Source: JAVEYA01 sp034003745 (GTDB taxonomy: Bacteria; Bacillota; Peptococcia; DRI-13; PHAD01). From it: a DNA stretch of 7,954 nucleotides. This document shows positions 1 to 6,339 of the stretch, in pieces (position 1 is the stretch's first letter; the number at the start of each line of letters is the position of its first letter). The position numbers and the translations under genes are program-made. A model generated the notes under the pieces. That model made no database searches, had not been told where the DNA came from, and worked only from the letters and a program-made list of their open reading frames with translations. The stretch lies in assembly GCA_034003745.1 (NCBI GenBank), contig JAVEYA010000101.1:1-7954 (forward strand), given 5' to 3'.

Positions 1-717
1 ATTGGTCGTATCCAGCTGGATGAACTCCTGGTGGGGATGCTTACGTCCGCCCTGGGGCGGTACGGAGGCTACCGTCCCTTCCAGAATTTTCAGCAGGGCC
101 TGCTGGACGCCTTCGCCGGAAACATCTCGGGTAATCGAGGGATTCTCCGATTTCCGGGCGATTTTATCGATTTCATCAATATAGACAATGCCTTTCTCGG
201 CCTTTTCCACATCGTAGTCCGCCGCCTGAATCAGCTTCAAGAGAATATTCTCCACGTCTTCGCCCACATAACCGGCTTCGGTCAGGCTCGTAGCGTCGGC
301 CACGGCAAAGGGAACATTCAGGATACGGGCCAGGGTCTGCGCCAAAAGCGTTTTACCGCTGCCGGTAGGCCCCAGCATGATGATATTGCTCTTTTGGAGT
401 TCGACGTCGTCGATTTTAGCGCCCAGGTTAATGCGCTTATAATGGTTGTAAACCGCTACGGCCAGACTCTTTTTGGCTTCTTCCTGATGAATGACATATT
501 GGTCTAAGATCGTCTTGATTTCCTTCGGCTTGGGGATATCCCCCATCTCCAGGCTGGTCTCTTCAGACAGTTCCTCTTCGATGATCTCGTTGCAGAGCTC
601 AATACATTCATCACAGATATAGACACCAGGACCGGCGACCAATTTCTTGACCTGATCCTGGAGTTTACCGCAAAACGAACATTTCAGCTGGCCTTTGTCG
701 TCCCCAAACTTATACAT
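1..717 (-). CDS. clpX: ATP-dependent Clp protease ATP-binding subunit ClpX, N-terminal 239 residues (3' part outside window)
   Basis: ClpX is the AAA+ unfoldase that recognises tagged or specific cytoplasmic substrates and threads them into ClpP. My translation gives 239 uninterrupted codons and runs off the window edge, so the C-terminal small AAA+ domain and the ClpP-docking IGF loop are not visible. The N-terminal zinc-binding domain has Cys13, Cys16, Cys35 and Cys38 (CSFCGK and CDEC). The AAA+ module shows Walker A GPTGSGKT (116-123), the pore-1 loop GYVG (149-152) inside SLTEAGYVGEDVE, and Walker B IVYIDEID (177-184). The start is supported by an AGAGGTGA Shine-Dalgarno sequence six bases upstream, in the 15-bp gap after the clpP stop, so it is cotranscribed with clpP. 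One oddity: the conserved YVIGQ motif reads YVIHQ here (His76). The identification is certain. Confidence 0.98.
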   Translation of the reverse strand, partial: MYKFGDDKGQLKCSFCGKLQDQVKKLVAGPGVYICDECIELCNEIIEEELSEETSLEMGDIPKPKEIKTILDQYVIHQEEAKKSLAVAVYNHYKRINLGAKIDDVELQKSNIIMLGPTGSGKTLLAQTLARILNVPFAVADATSLTEAGYVGEDVENILLKLIQAADYDVEKAEKGIVYIDEIDKIARKSENPSITRDVSGEGVQQALLKILEGTVASVPPQGGRKHPHQEFIQLDTTN

Positions 718-732
718 GGCTTCACCTCTTAG

Positions 733-1368
733 TTAAACAGACTTGGGGTTGCTTTTCATCCGTACAAACAAATCGTCAACAATGCCATAGTCTTTGGCTT
801 CCTGTGCATCCATAAAATAATCCCGCTCGGTATCCTGCCGGATCTTCTCAATGGATTGCCCGGTGTTTTCCGCTAAGATCTTATTCAGCTTTTCCCGCAT
901 GTGCAGAATTCTTCTCGCATGAATCTCGATATCGGTAGCCTGCCCCTGCGCGCCGCCGGAAGGCTGATGAATCAAAATCTCGGAGTTAGGCAGCGCGTAG
1001 CGTTTTCCCTTCGTGCCGGCAGCCAGAAGGAAGGCGCCCATCGAGGCGGCCAACCCCACACAAATGGTCGAAACATCCACGCCGATATACTGCATCGTAT
1101 CGTAAATCGCCATGCCGGCCGTAATGGATCCACCGGGACTGTTGATATACAAAGAGATATCCTTGTCGGGATCTTCGGCATACAAAAACAGCATCTGCGC
1201 GATAATCAGATTGGCTACGTAATCGTCAACGGCCGTGCCCAAGAAAATAATCCGGTCCTTTAAAAGCCTGGAATAGATATCATAAGCGCGTTCACCGCGA
1301 TTTGTCTGCTCCACAACCATCGGAACCAACGTAGAATAAGACGGTATTTCAATCCTGCGTTCACTCAT
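733..1368 (-). CDS. clpP: ATP-dependent Clp protease proteolytic subunit ClpP
   Basis: ClpP is the tetradecameric serine peptidase that degrades polypeptides fed by ClpX or ClpC. The 211 residues are a full-length family member. The catalytic triad fits Ser109 (in GLAASMGAF), His134 (in ILIHQP) and Asp183 (in TERDYF), each exactly 12 later than in mature E. coli ClpP. INSPGGSITAGMAIYD and the C-terminal EAKDYGIVDD are also typical. The chosen start follows AGGAGG at a somewhat long 12-base spacing. It gives about 13 residues before the LVPMVVEQTNRGERAYD block where many Bacillota ClpPs begin, so residues 1-16 may be a short propeptide, or Met17 may be the functional start. It lies between tig (53 bp upstream) and clpX (15 bp downstream) in a protein quality-control operon. 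No CtsR or CIRCE operator was found nearby. Confidence 0.98.
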   Translation of the reverse strand: MSERRIEIPSYSTLVPMVVEQTNRGERAYDIYSRLLKDRIIFLGTAVDDYVANLIIAQMLFLYAEDPDKDISLYINSPGGSITAGMAIYDTMQYIGVDVSTICVGLAASMGAFLLAAGTKGKRYALPNSEILIHQPSGGAQGQATDIEIHARRILHMREKLNKILAENTGQSIEKIRQDTERDYFMDAQEAKDYGIVDDLFVRMKSNPKSV

Positions 1369-1415
1369 TTGTAATCGATCCCTCCTCTTAACTAAATCCT
1401 CGACTATGGTGATGT

Positions 1416-1421
1416 ATTATA
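1416..1421 (-). promoter_or_regulatory. Possible internal -10 element between tig and clpP
   Basis: A perfect TATAAT directly follows the tig stop codon and lies 47 bases ahead of the clpP start. No convincing -35 hexamer exists 16-18 bp upstream, where the sequence is the end of tig. It could be a weak internal clpP promoter or a chance match in AT-rich spacer. No hairpin terminator separates tig from clpP. Confidence 0.22.
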
Positions 1422-2720
1422 TTAAGCTTCCACCATTTTTGCTTCTTTGATAATAAGGTCTACCGCTTTATCCGCCTTGATACTGGATTCCAGTGTAGAA
1501 AGCTGTCCTTGCTTTTCCAGCATTCCGCGAATGGCGGCAGGCTCTTGTTGGTACTGTTCGGCAATTTTTTGGATTTCGGAGTCCAGGTCTTCCGCTGTGA
1601 TTGTAATATCCTCAGCCTTCACAATGGCTTCAATCGTTAAATCGGCGCGGACGGCCTTTTCGGCCTGGGGTTTATAGGTGTCCATCAAGGTCATGATGTT
1701 ATTGCCGCTGGCCTCCAAATAATAATCCAAAGAAATCCCCTGCTGCTGCAGGCGGAAAGCAAATTCCTCAATCATCTGGTTTACACGGGAATCGATCATC
1801 GATTGGGGGATTTCTATTTCAGCTGCTTCGGCAACTTTGGTGACGGCTTCTTCCTTGAGGTCCCGCTCATCTCTTTCGCGCGACGCTTCTTTTAATTTAT
1901 TCTCTATGTCTTGCCTTAATTCCTGCAATGTGGCATATTCGGAAACATCTTTGGCAAATTCATCGTCCAGCGCCGGAATTTCTTTGCGCTTGATTTCTTT
2001 CACCGTAACCGTAAATACGGCAGGCTTACCCTTTAATTCTTCAGCGTGGTACTCTTCCGGAAAGGATACTTCCACATCTTTGACCTCATTCACGGCTGCT
2101 CCGATCAATTGGTCCTCAAAGCCGGGAATAAAGGTGTTGGAACCCAGCTCCAGCGGATAATTCTCGGAGGTTCCGCCGGAAAAAGGCTGCCCATCTACTT
2201 TACCCACAAAATCTATGGTTAATACGTCGCCAGCTTGAGCCGTTTCTTCCACGACAATGAGCTTTCCGTATCTTTGCTGCATTTTGGAAAGCTCTTCATC
2301 CACGGATTGGGCGGTAACTTCCGTCACGCGTTTGGTCAATTCAACGCCTTTATAGGCTCCCAGCCGGACTTCCGGTTTCATATCAAAGATGGCCTTAAAA
2401 ATAACCGGCTGGCCTATTTCCATCTGCACTACATCATATTGCGGCTCAGACACAGCTATGTATTCATCTTTAATTTCGTCCAACGCTTTGAGATAGGCTT
2501 GGGGCACAGCGTCCTGCAAGGCGTCTTCCAGCAATATTTCCTTGCCGTACATTCTCTCCAGAATATGGCGCGGCGCTTTGCCTTTGCGAAAACCCGGGAT
2601 GTTGACTTTCTTGATAACTATTTTATAGGCTTTCTGTAAAGAAGGCTCAAATTCATCCTCCGGAATCTCCACCGTCACCTGAGCTTTGGTTTTGTCAATC
2701 TTTTCCGCCGATACTTTCAT
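1422..2720 (-). CDS. tig: Trigger factor, ribosome-associated chaperone and peptidyl-prolyl isomerase
   Basis: Trigger factor binds near the ribosomal exit tunnel and shields nascent chains. The 432 residues match the usual family length and contain all three regions. The N-terminal ribosome-binding domain (about 1-115) carries the docking signature GFRKGK (43-48). The FKBP-type PPIase domain (about 163-245) includes GDVLTIDFVGKVDG and FIPGFEDQLIGA. A helical, charged C-terminal chaperone domain (about 250-432) follows, starting with the typical PALDDEFAKDVSEY. The start is fixed by AGGAGGAGA a few bases upstream. A TATAAT sits 35-40 bases before the start codon, and an intrinsic terminator separates tig from the tRNA genes upstream, so tig probably heads its own unit with clpP and clpX. 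This order makes sense functionally, running from nascent-chain folding to degradation of failures. Identity is certain. Confidence 0.98.
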   Translation of the reverse strand: MKVSAEKIDKTKAQVTVEIPEDEFEPSLQKAYKIVIKKVNIPGFRKGKAPRHILERMYGKEILLEDALQDAVPQAYLKALDEIKDEYIAVSEPQYDVVQMEIGQPVIFKAIFDMKPEVRLGAYKGVELTKRVTEVTAQSVDEELSKMQQRYGKLIVVEETAQAGDVLTIDFVGKVDGQPFSGGTSENYPLELGSNTFIPGFEDQLIGAAVNEVKDVEVSFPEEYHAEELKGKPAVFTVTVKEIKRKEIPALDDEFAKDVSEYATLQELRQDIENKLKEASRERDERDLKEEAVTKVAEAAEIEIPQSMIDSRVNQMIEEFAFRLQQQGISLDYYLEASGNNIMTLMDTYKPQAEKAVRADLTIEAIVKAEDITITAEDLDSEIQKIAEQYQQEPAAIRGMLEKQGQLSTLESSIKADKAVDLIIKEAKMVEA

Positions 2721-2754
2721 CCATTCTCCTCCTAAAATATTTATGTTTACTTAA

Positions 2755-2760
2755 ATTATA
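2755..2760 (-). promoter_or_regulatory. -10 element of probable tig-clpP-clpX promoter
   Basis: A perfect TATAAT lies on the coding strand, with a likely transcription start near 2748 and a leader of about 27 bases that carries the AGGAGG of tig. The region 16-18 bp upstream is GC-rich (GTGTGC) and gives no good -35 match, so either the promoter is activator dependent or the hexamer alone is suggestive. Its position just downstream of a strong terminator supports it. Confidence 0.5.
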
Positions 2761-2796
2761 TCCATAATGATCAGGGGGCACACCTGCCGAAGCGTA

Positions 2797-2826
2797 ATAT
2801 CCGGGGACAGAAATGTTCACGGATAT
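2797..2826. repeat. Inverted repeat ATATCCG-N16-CGGATAT upstream of tig
   Basis: Two perfect 7-base arms (2797-2803 and 2820-2826) flank 16 bases, about 40-70 bp upstream of the tig -10 hexamer and just beyond the tRNA terminator. It could be a binding site for a dimeric regulator or a small hairpin. It matches neither CIRCE nor the CtsR consensus, and chance remains possible. Confidence 0.3.
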
Positions 2827-2840
2827 AGGATCGTTTAAAA

Positions 2841-2879
2841 TACCAAAAGGACTAGTGCCGAGCGTTTATGCACTAATCC
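2841..2879 (-). terminator. Intrinsic terminator of the tRNA operon
   Basis: On the minus strand GGATTAGTGC pairs with GCACTAGTCC (10 bp, one G-T wobble) around an 11-base loop. TTTT follows directly, and the downstream sequence is also T-rich (TTTTGGTATTTT). It starts 17 bases after the CCA end of tRNA-Gly, so it closes the tRNA transcript and insulates tig. The arms are at 2870-2879 and 2849-2858. Confidence 0.87.
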
Positions 2880-2896
2880 AGCCCAAAAACCTGGAG

Positions 2897-2971
2897 TGGA
2901 GCGGAAGACGGGATTCGAACCCGCGACCCTCGCCTTGGCAAGGCGATGCTCTACCACTGAGCCACTTCCGC
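2897..2971 (-). tRNA. tRNA-Gly (anticodon GCC)
   Basis: This is a complete cloverleaf of 75 bases including an encoded CCA. The acceptor stem GCGGAAG pairs with CTTCCGC, the D arm is GCTCAGTGGTAGAGC, and the anticodon loop TTGCCAA reads GCC, decoding GGC and GGU. The T loop is TTCGAAT and the discriminator base is U. It is the last of five tRNAs, 23 bp after tRNA-Leu and just before the terminator. Confidence 0.97.
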
Positions 2972-2994
2972 ATGTTAAGAATACTTGAAATTTT

Positions 2995-3077
<83 letters not shown>

Positions 3078-3100
3078 CTAAAAATTTACTGTGGATGAAT

Positions 3101-3176
3101 TGGTGAGCCATCCGCGACTCGAACGCGGGACACCCTGATTAAAAGTCAGGTGCTCTACCAACTGAGCTAATGGCTC
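3101..3176 (-). tRNA. tRNA-Lys (anticodon UUU)
   Basis: A 76-base tRNA with encoded CCA. The acceptor stem GAGCCAT pairs with ATGGCTC, and the D arm is AGCTCAGTTGGTAGAGC. The anticodon stem CCTGA/TCAGG encloses CTTTTAA (anticodon TTT, reading AAA and AAG), and the T arm is CCGCG/CGCGG around TTCGAGT. It lies 8 bp after tRNA-His and 23 bp before tRNA-Leu in the transcript. Confidence 0.97.
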
Positions 3177-3184
3177 AAAAATTA

Positions 3185-3261
3185 TGGGGTGACTGAGGGG
3201 ACTTGAACCCCCGAGTGCCGGAGCCACAATCCGGTGCGTTAACCACTTCGCCACAGCCACC
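3185..3261 (-). tRNA. tRNA-His (anticodon GUG)
   Basis: The acceptor stem GTGGCTG pairs with CAGTCAC (one G-U). The anticodon stem CCGGA/TCCGG encloses TTGTGGC with anticodon GTG. The histidine-specific extra G at position -1 is encoded at 3261 and can pair with discriminator C73 at 3188, followed by CCA, which confirms histidine identity. The length is 77 bases including G-1. Only three bases (3262-3264) separate it from the CCA end of tRNA-Arg. Confidence 0.97.
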
Positions 3262-3264
3262 GTA

Positions 3265-3341
3265 TGGCGTGCCCACAGGGATTCGAACCCCGGACACACG
3301 GCTTAGAAGGCCGTTGCTCTATCCAGCTGAGCTATGGGCAC
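3265..3341 (-). tRNA. tRNA-Arg (anticodon UCU)
   Basis: A 77-base tRNA with encoded CCA. The acceptor stem GTGCCCA pairs with TGGGCAC, and the D arm is AGCTCAGCTGGATAGAGC. The anticodon stem ACGGC/GCCGT encloses CTTCTAA (anticodon TCT, decoding AGA and AGG), and the T arm contains GGTTCGAATCC. It is the first tRNA of the operon, only a few bases downstream of the predicted transcription start. Confidence 0.97.
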
Positions 3342-3354
3342 AACAGCAACGATT

Positions 3355-3383
3355 ATAGTAACAAAAAAACATCGCCCTGTCAA
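3355..3383 (-). promoter_or_regulatory. Sigma-A-type promoter of the five-tRNA operon
   Basis: On the minus strand a perfect TTGACA (3378-3383) is followed after exactly 17 bases by TACTAT (3355-3360). A perfect TATAAT overlaps it at 3352-3357, but at a 20-base spacing. Either choice places the transcription start at roughly 3345-3348, a few bases before tRNA-Arg. The -35 hexamer begins 10 bp after the rdgB stop codon. The spacer contains seven consecutive T. Confidence 0.8.
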
Positions 3384-3385
3384 TG
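3363..3385 (-). terminator. Weak terminator-like hairpin after rdgB, inside the tRNA promoter
   Basis: CATTG (3381-3385) can pair with CGATG (3370-3374) around a 6-base loop, followed at once by TTTTTTT (3363-3369), on the minus strand. The stem is only 5 bp with one wobble, so termination of the rdgB transcript here would be inefficient at best. The -35 hexamer lies within the stem and loop. Confidence 0.3.
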
Positions 3386-3393
3386 CATTGGGC

Positions 3394-4005
3394 CTAAAGA
3401 ATTTCTGCCAAAATTGCCGCGAAAGAGCGCAGCGCTTGACCGCGGTGGCTGATTTGTTCCTTTTCTTCCACGGTCAATTCCGCAAAAGTCTTCTGTAATT
3501 CCGGCAGATAAAATAACGGATCATAGCCAAATCCGCCGTTGCCTCTTTCTTCTTCCAAAATAGTTCCCGCACACTGCCCCACAACTGTCTGCACCCTGCC
3601 GTCAGGCCAGGCCGCCGCCAGACAGCAAACGAAACGCGCCGTTCTTTGTTCGGGCGGAATTCCCTGCAGCAATTTCAGCAATTTGGCGTTATTCTGCGCG
3701 TCGGTAGCCTCTTCACCGGCAAAACGCGCCGAATATACACCGGGCCGGCCGGACAAAGCGTCGACTTCCAGCCCCGAATCATCGGCCAGGCAGATGAGCC
3801 CGCCGGCTTGCGCAGCCGCAAGCGCTTTGCCGGCAGCATTTTCCTGAAAGGTTGTTCCGGTTTCCGCAAAGGACGGAATACCGGGCACATCTGCCAAAGA
3901 GCAGACTTCCACATGCAGTTTAGCCAAAGCGTGTTTAAGTTCCACAATCTTTCCCTGATTACGCGTTGCCATCAACAGGCGGGCTTTAGAAACATCAGAA
4001 TGCAT
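3394..4005 (-). CDS. rdgB: XTP/dITP pyrophosphatase (non-canonical purine NTP pyrophosphatase, RdgB/HAM1 family)
   Basis: The enzyme hydrolyses dITP, dXTP and XTP to monophosphates plus pyrophosphate, keeping deaminated purines out of DNA and RNA. The 203 residues contain the expected motifs in order: TRNQGK (14-19, triphosphate binding), FQENAAGKA (53-61), DDSGLEVDAL (75-84, with Asp76 matching catalytic Asp69 of E. coli RdgB), PGVYSARFAG (88-97), GFGYDPLF (158-165) and ISHRGQAL (185-192). The start overlaps the end of rph by 11 bp and has only a weak G-rich ribosome site, so it probably depends on translational coupling to rph. Met12, next to the first motif, is a less likely start. The rph-rdgB pair is common in Bacillota, and identity is certain. 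Confidence 0.97.
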   Translation of the reverse strand: MHSDVSKARLLMATRNQGKIVELKHALAKLHVEVCSLADVPGIPSFAETGTTFQENAAGKALAAAQAGGLICLADDSGLEVDALSGRPGVYSARFAGEEATDAQNNAKLLKLLQGIPPEQRTARFVCCLAAAWPDGRVQTVVGQCAGTILEEERGNGGFGYDPLFYLPELQKTFAELTVEEKEQISHRGQALRSFAAILAEIL

Positions 4006-4726
4006 AGCCCGCCCCCAAAACCGCTTTCTGTATGGTGATCAGCTCGGTGATGCCCTGGCGGCCCAAGTCCAGGAGGTCGTGCAGTTCATTTTCACCAAAG
4101 GGCGCGCCCTCGGCGGTACCCTGAATTTCCACAAATTCCCCCCGTCCGGTCATAACCAGATTCATGTCCACAATCGCCCGGGCATCTTCATTAAAATTTA
4201 AATCCAGCAGCAACGCATCGGCAACTTTCCCTACGCTCACCGCCGCCAGCCAGTCTTTTAAGGGCAGCTTTTTCAAAGTTCCCTCCCGGACCAGCCGCTC
4301 CAGAGCAAAAGCCAGGGCGACAAAAGCGCCGGTTATGGAGGCGGTGCGCGTACCGCCGTCGGCCTGAAGCACATCGCAGTCCAAAATTATGGTGCGTTCC
4401 CCCAAAGCCTCCAAGTCAACTACTGCCCGCAGGGAGCGCCCAATCAAACGCTGAATCTCATTGGTCCGCCCGCTCACCTTCCCTTTGCCCGCTTCTCTTT
4501 GATTGCGCACCAGCGTAGCCCGGGGCAGCATGGAATATTCCGCGGTCACCCAGCCTTTATTCATCCCTTTTAAAAAAGGCGGGACTTTTTCCTCCACCGT
4601 GGCGTTGCAGAGAACCTGGGTCTCACCCATGGCAATCAGGACGGAGCCTTCCGCATACTTGGTAAAGGAGGGTACTATGCGGACAGGCCGCAACTCGTCC
4701 GCAATCCTGCCGTCAATTCGTTCCAT
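3995..4726 (-). CDS. rph: Ribonuclease PH
   Basis: RNase PH is a phosphorolytic 3'-5' exoribonuclease that trims the extra 3' nucleotides of tRNA precursors and forms a hexameric ring. The 243 residues are the full family length. The hallmark blocks are RIDGR near the N terminus, SGRTNEIQRLIGRSLRAV (85-102, with Arg87), DCDVLQADGGTRTASITGA (116-134, whose Gly-Thr-Arg at 125-127 forms the phosphate site), and DLNFNEDARAIVDMNLVMTG followed by EIQGTAEGAPF. An AGAGGTGAG ribosome site precedes the start, in a 30-bp gap after the MBL gene. The stop overlaps the rdgB start. The tRNA cluster lies less than 1 kb downstream. The complete catalytic core suggests an active enzyme. Confidence 0.98.
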   Translation of the reverse strand: MERIDGRIADELRPVRIVPSFTKYAEGSVLIAMGETQVLCNATVEEKVPPFLKGMNKGWVTAEYSMLPRATLVRNQREAGKGKVSGRTNEIQRLIGRSLRAVVDLEALGERTIILDCDVLQADGGTRTASITGAFVALAFALERLVREGTLKKLPLKDWLAAVSVGKVADALLLDLNFNEDARAIVDMNLVMTGRGEFVEIQGTAEGAPFGENELHDLLDLGRQGITELITIQKAVLGAGYAF

Positions 4727-4756
4727 TTGCTCTCACCTCTTTATAGGATACCCCGG

Positions 4757-5503
4757 CTAGACCAGGAAACTCAATCCGCTTCCAGCCAAGGTGATTTCAC
4801 CGTCAAAGTTTTCCCGGGCTTCTTTCAGCAAAAGCCGGGGATCGGTCTGGGGCCACAGATGGGTTAACACCAGCTGTTTGACCCGGGCGGAAGAAGCGAG
4901 ATACCCCGCTTCTCCGGCCGTCAGATGTCCTTTTTCTACAGCTTGCTGCTTGTCCTTATTAAGTACGCTCGCTTCACAGACCAACAGGTCCGCTTCATAG
5001 GCGAAGTCGACCAGACCCGCATGCCAGGAAGTATCACTGGTATAGACGATTTTTGTATTCTCCTGCGTGAAGGAGCAGCCATAGCTTTTAACAGTATGAA
5101 TATTCTCCAGGAAAAAAAGTCCTACTTCTCCCAAGGGCCTGGGCTGCTGCAAATATTCCGCCAGAGGCCACATGGCAAAAACGCCGTCCCATTCGCACAT
5201 TTCCGTATAGGGGGCGCCTTCCGCGGGGGCGATGACTGCCAGCGGTTTAAAACGGCTCTTATCCCGGATGCTGCCGGCAATAGCATGCCGGATACAATGG
5301 TAGTCGTGAAAATGGTCGGGATGATAATGCGTAATAATGAGGGCGTCCAGCAGGCGAAAATCGCAATACTGCTGCAGTTGAGCAAAAGAGCCGTTGCCGC
5401 AGTCAAGCATAATCCGCATCCCGCCGGTTTCCAGCAAATAGCCGTTGCAAGCGCCGCCATGAGGCGCATAAGGAGCATGCGCCCCTAAAACCCGCAGTTT
5501 CAT
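4757..5503 (-). CDS. Metallo-beta-lactamase-fold hydrolase (RNase Z-like/YhfI-type subgroup)
   Basis: This 248-residue cytoplasmic protein has a complete dinuclear metal site. It shows THYHPDH (His59, His61, Asp63, His64), His136 in NIHTVKSYG, Asp157 in YTSDT, and His215 in LTHLWP near the C terminus. GHLTAGEAG around His193 is typical of the subgroup that includes B. subtilis YhfI. The fold is clear but the substrate is not: it could be a phosphodiester, a cyclic nucleotide or RNA. It lacks an obvious long exosite arm and is shorter than typical RNase Z (about 300 residues), so I do not call it tRNase Z, although it sits directly upstream of rph. Neighbours are murI 29 bp upstream and rph 30 bp downstream, indicating one transcript. 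There is no signal peptide. Confidence 0.9.
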   Translation of the reverse strand: MKLRVLGAHAPYAPHGGACNGYLLETGGMRIMLDCGNGSFAQLQQYCDFRLLDALIITHYHPDHFHDYHCIRHAIAGSIRDKSRFKPLAVIAPAEGAPYTEMCEWDGVFAMWPLAEYLQQPRPLGEVGLFFLENIHTVKSYGCSFTQENTKIVYTSDTSWHAGLVDFAYEADLLVCEASVLNKDKQQAVEKGHLTAGEAGYLASSARVKQLVLTHLWPQTDPRLLLKEARENFDGEITLAGSGLSFLV

Positions 5504-5532
5504 CTTCCGTCACTTCCTTTATAATAAATCAT

Positions 5533-6339
5533 TTATTCCAAGGAAATCTTCTCCACCTGCTCAATTTCTCTCTCCAAAAAAAGACCGCCTATCCGGGCAA
5601 AAGACACCGGATCGCCGCTGACAAAAAAGCGGTGCTGCACTTGAGCGCTGTCATTTAAAAGACCGTCTGCCTCCAGACGTTCCCGGGCCCTTTTTACTGT
5701 TTCTTTGGCCGGGTCCACAAAGGTAACCACGCGGCCGGTCAAGCGCTGCAAAAGGGGCAGCAGAAAAGGATAATGGGTGCAGCCCAGTACCAGGGTATCC
5801 GCATCTTCCGCCAATATGGGCGCCAAATATTGCTTGGCAGCCTGCCGGATGGCCTCTCCCTCAGTTTCGCCTTTTTCCACGCACGGTACAAACAGCGGAC
5901 AGGCCTTCGCCATGACTTTAACCGCGGGATTTTTGCTTTTTAACATCTGCTGATAAAAACCGCTGTTGACGGTGGCCTCCGTGGCAATCAAGCCCACACG
6001 CCCATTCTTCGTCGTTTGCAGCGCTTTATCTACCCCCGGTTCGATGACGCCGATAAAAGGGATGTCGAAGGCTTCGATCAGGTCTTGATAGGCCACTGAA
6101 TTTGTCGTATTGCAGGCAATGATAATCATTTTGCAGCCCTGTTGAAGAAGGAAACGGGTAATCCCAAAGGAGAAGCCCTTGATTTCTTCAGGGCTCCGGC
6201 CGCCATAAGGCACATGGGCCGTATCGGCAAAATAAACAAAAGACTCCCGGGGCAGCTGTAAAAACATCTCCCGAACTACGCTTAATCCCCCGACCCCGGA
6301 ATCAAAAACGCCGATAGGCGCCGCTTGATGGTTACTCAT
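5533..6339 (-). CDS. murI: Glutamate racemase
   Basis: MurI interconverts L- and D-glutamate, supplying D-Glu for UDP-MurNAc-peptide synthesis. From the preferred start it has 268 residues. It contains IGVFDSGVGGLSV with the conserved Asp-Ser, the YFADTAHVPYGGRS substrate loop, the first catalytic cysteine in ACNTTNS and the second in LGCTHYPFL. I prefer the ATG at 6337-6339. It gives nine residues before GVFDSG as in homologues, has GGGA nine bases upstream, and overlaps the previous stop by only 8 bp (ATGAGTAA). An upstream in-frame ATG at 6352-6354 would add MGTIS and overlap by 23 bp, but has a poor ribosome site. Either way translation is likely coupled to the UPF0316 gene. Identity is certain, the start moderately so. 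Confidence 0.96.
   Translation of the reverse strand: MSNHQAAPIGVFDSGVGGLSVVREMFLQLPRESFVYFADTAHVPYGGRSPEEIKGFSFGITRFLLQQGCKMIIIACNTTNSVAYQDLIEAFDIPFIGVIEPGVDKALQTTKNGRVGLIATEATVNSGFYQQMLKSKNPAVKVMAKACPLFVPCVEKGETEGEAIRQAAKQYLAPILAEDADTLVLGCTHYPFLLPLLQRLTGRVVTFVDPAKETVKRARERLEADGLLNDSAQVQHRFFVSGDPVSFARIGGLFLEREIEQVEKISLE

Noticed and set aside
31..507. 158-codon plus-strand frame antisense to clpX
   Set aside because: It lies entirely opposite clpX codons that encode conserved AAA+ motifs, so it is a shadow of the GC-biased codon positions.
1369..1421. CtsR or CIRCE operator, or a terminator, between tig and clpP
   Set aside because: No GGTCAAA-type tandem repeat, CIRCE arms or stem-loop is present. 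Only an isolated TATAAT was seen and is listed at low confidence.
2849..2879. Possible CIRCE-like heat-shock operator upstream of tig
   Set aside because: The arms (GGATTAGTGC/GCACTAGTCC) resemble TTAGCACTC only superficially. The 11-base loop and following T-run fit an intrinsic terminator.
2721..2896. Riboswitch or T-box leader before tig
   Set aside because: No T-box motif, long structured leader or specifier-like stem is visible. The region is accounted for by a terminator, an inverted repeat and a promoter element.
4925..5488. 187-codon plus-strand frame antisense to the MBL gene
   Set aside because: It shows no recognisable domain and the opposite strand has a full metal-binding motif set, so it is a shadow frame.
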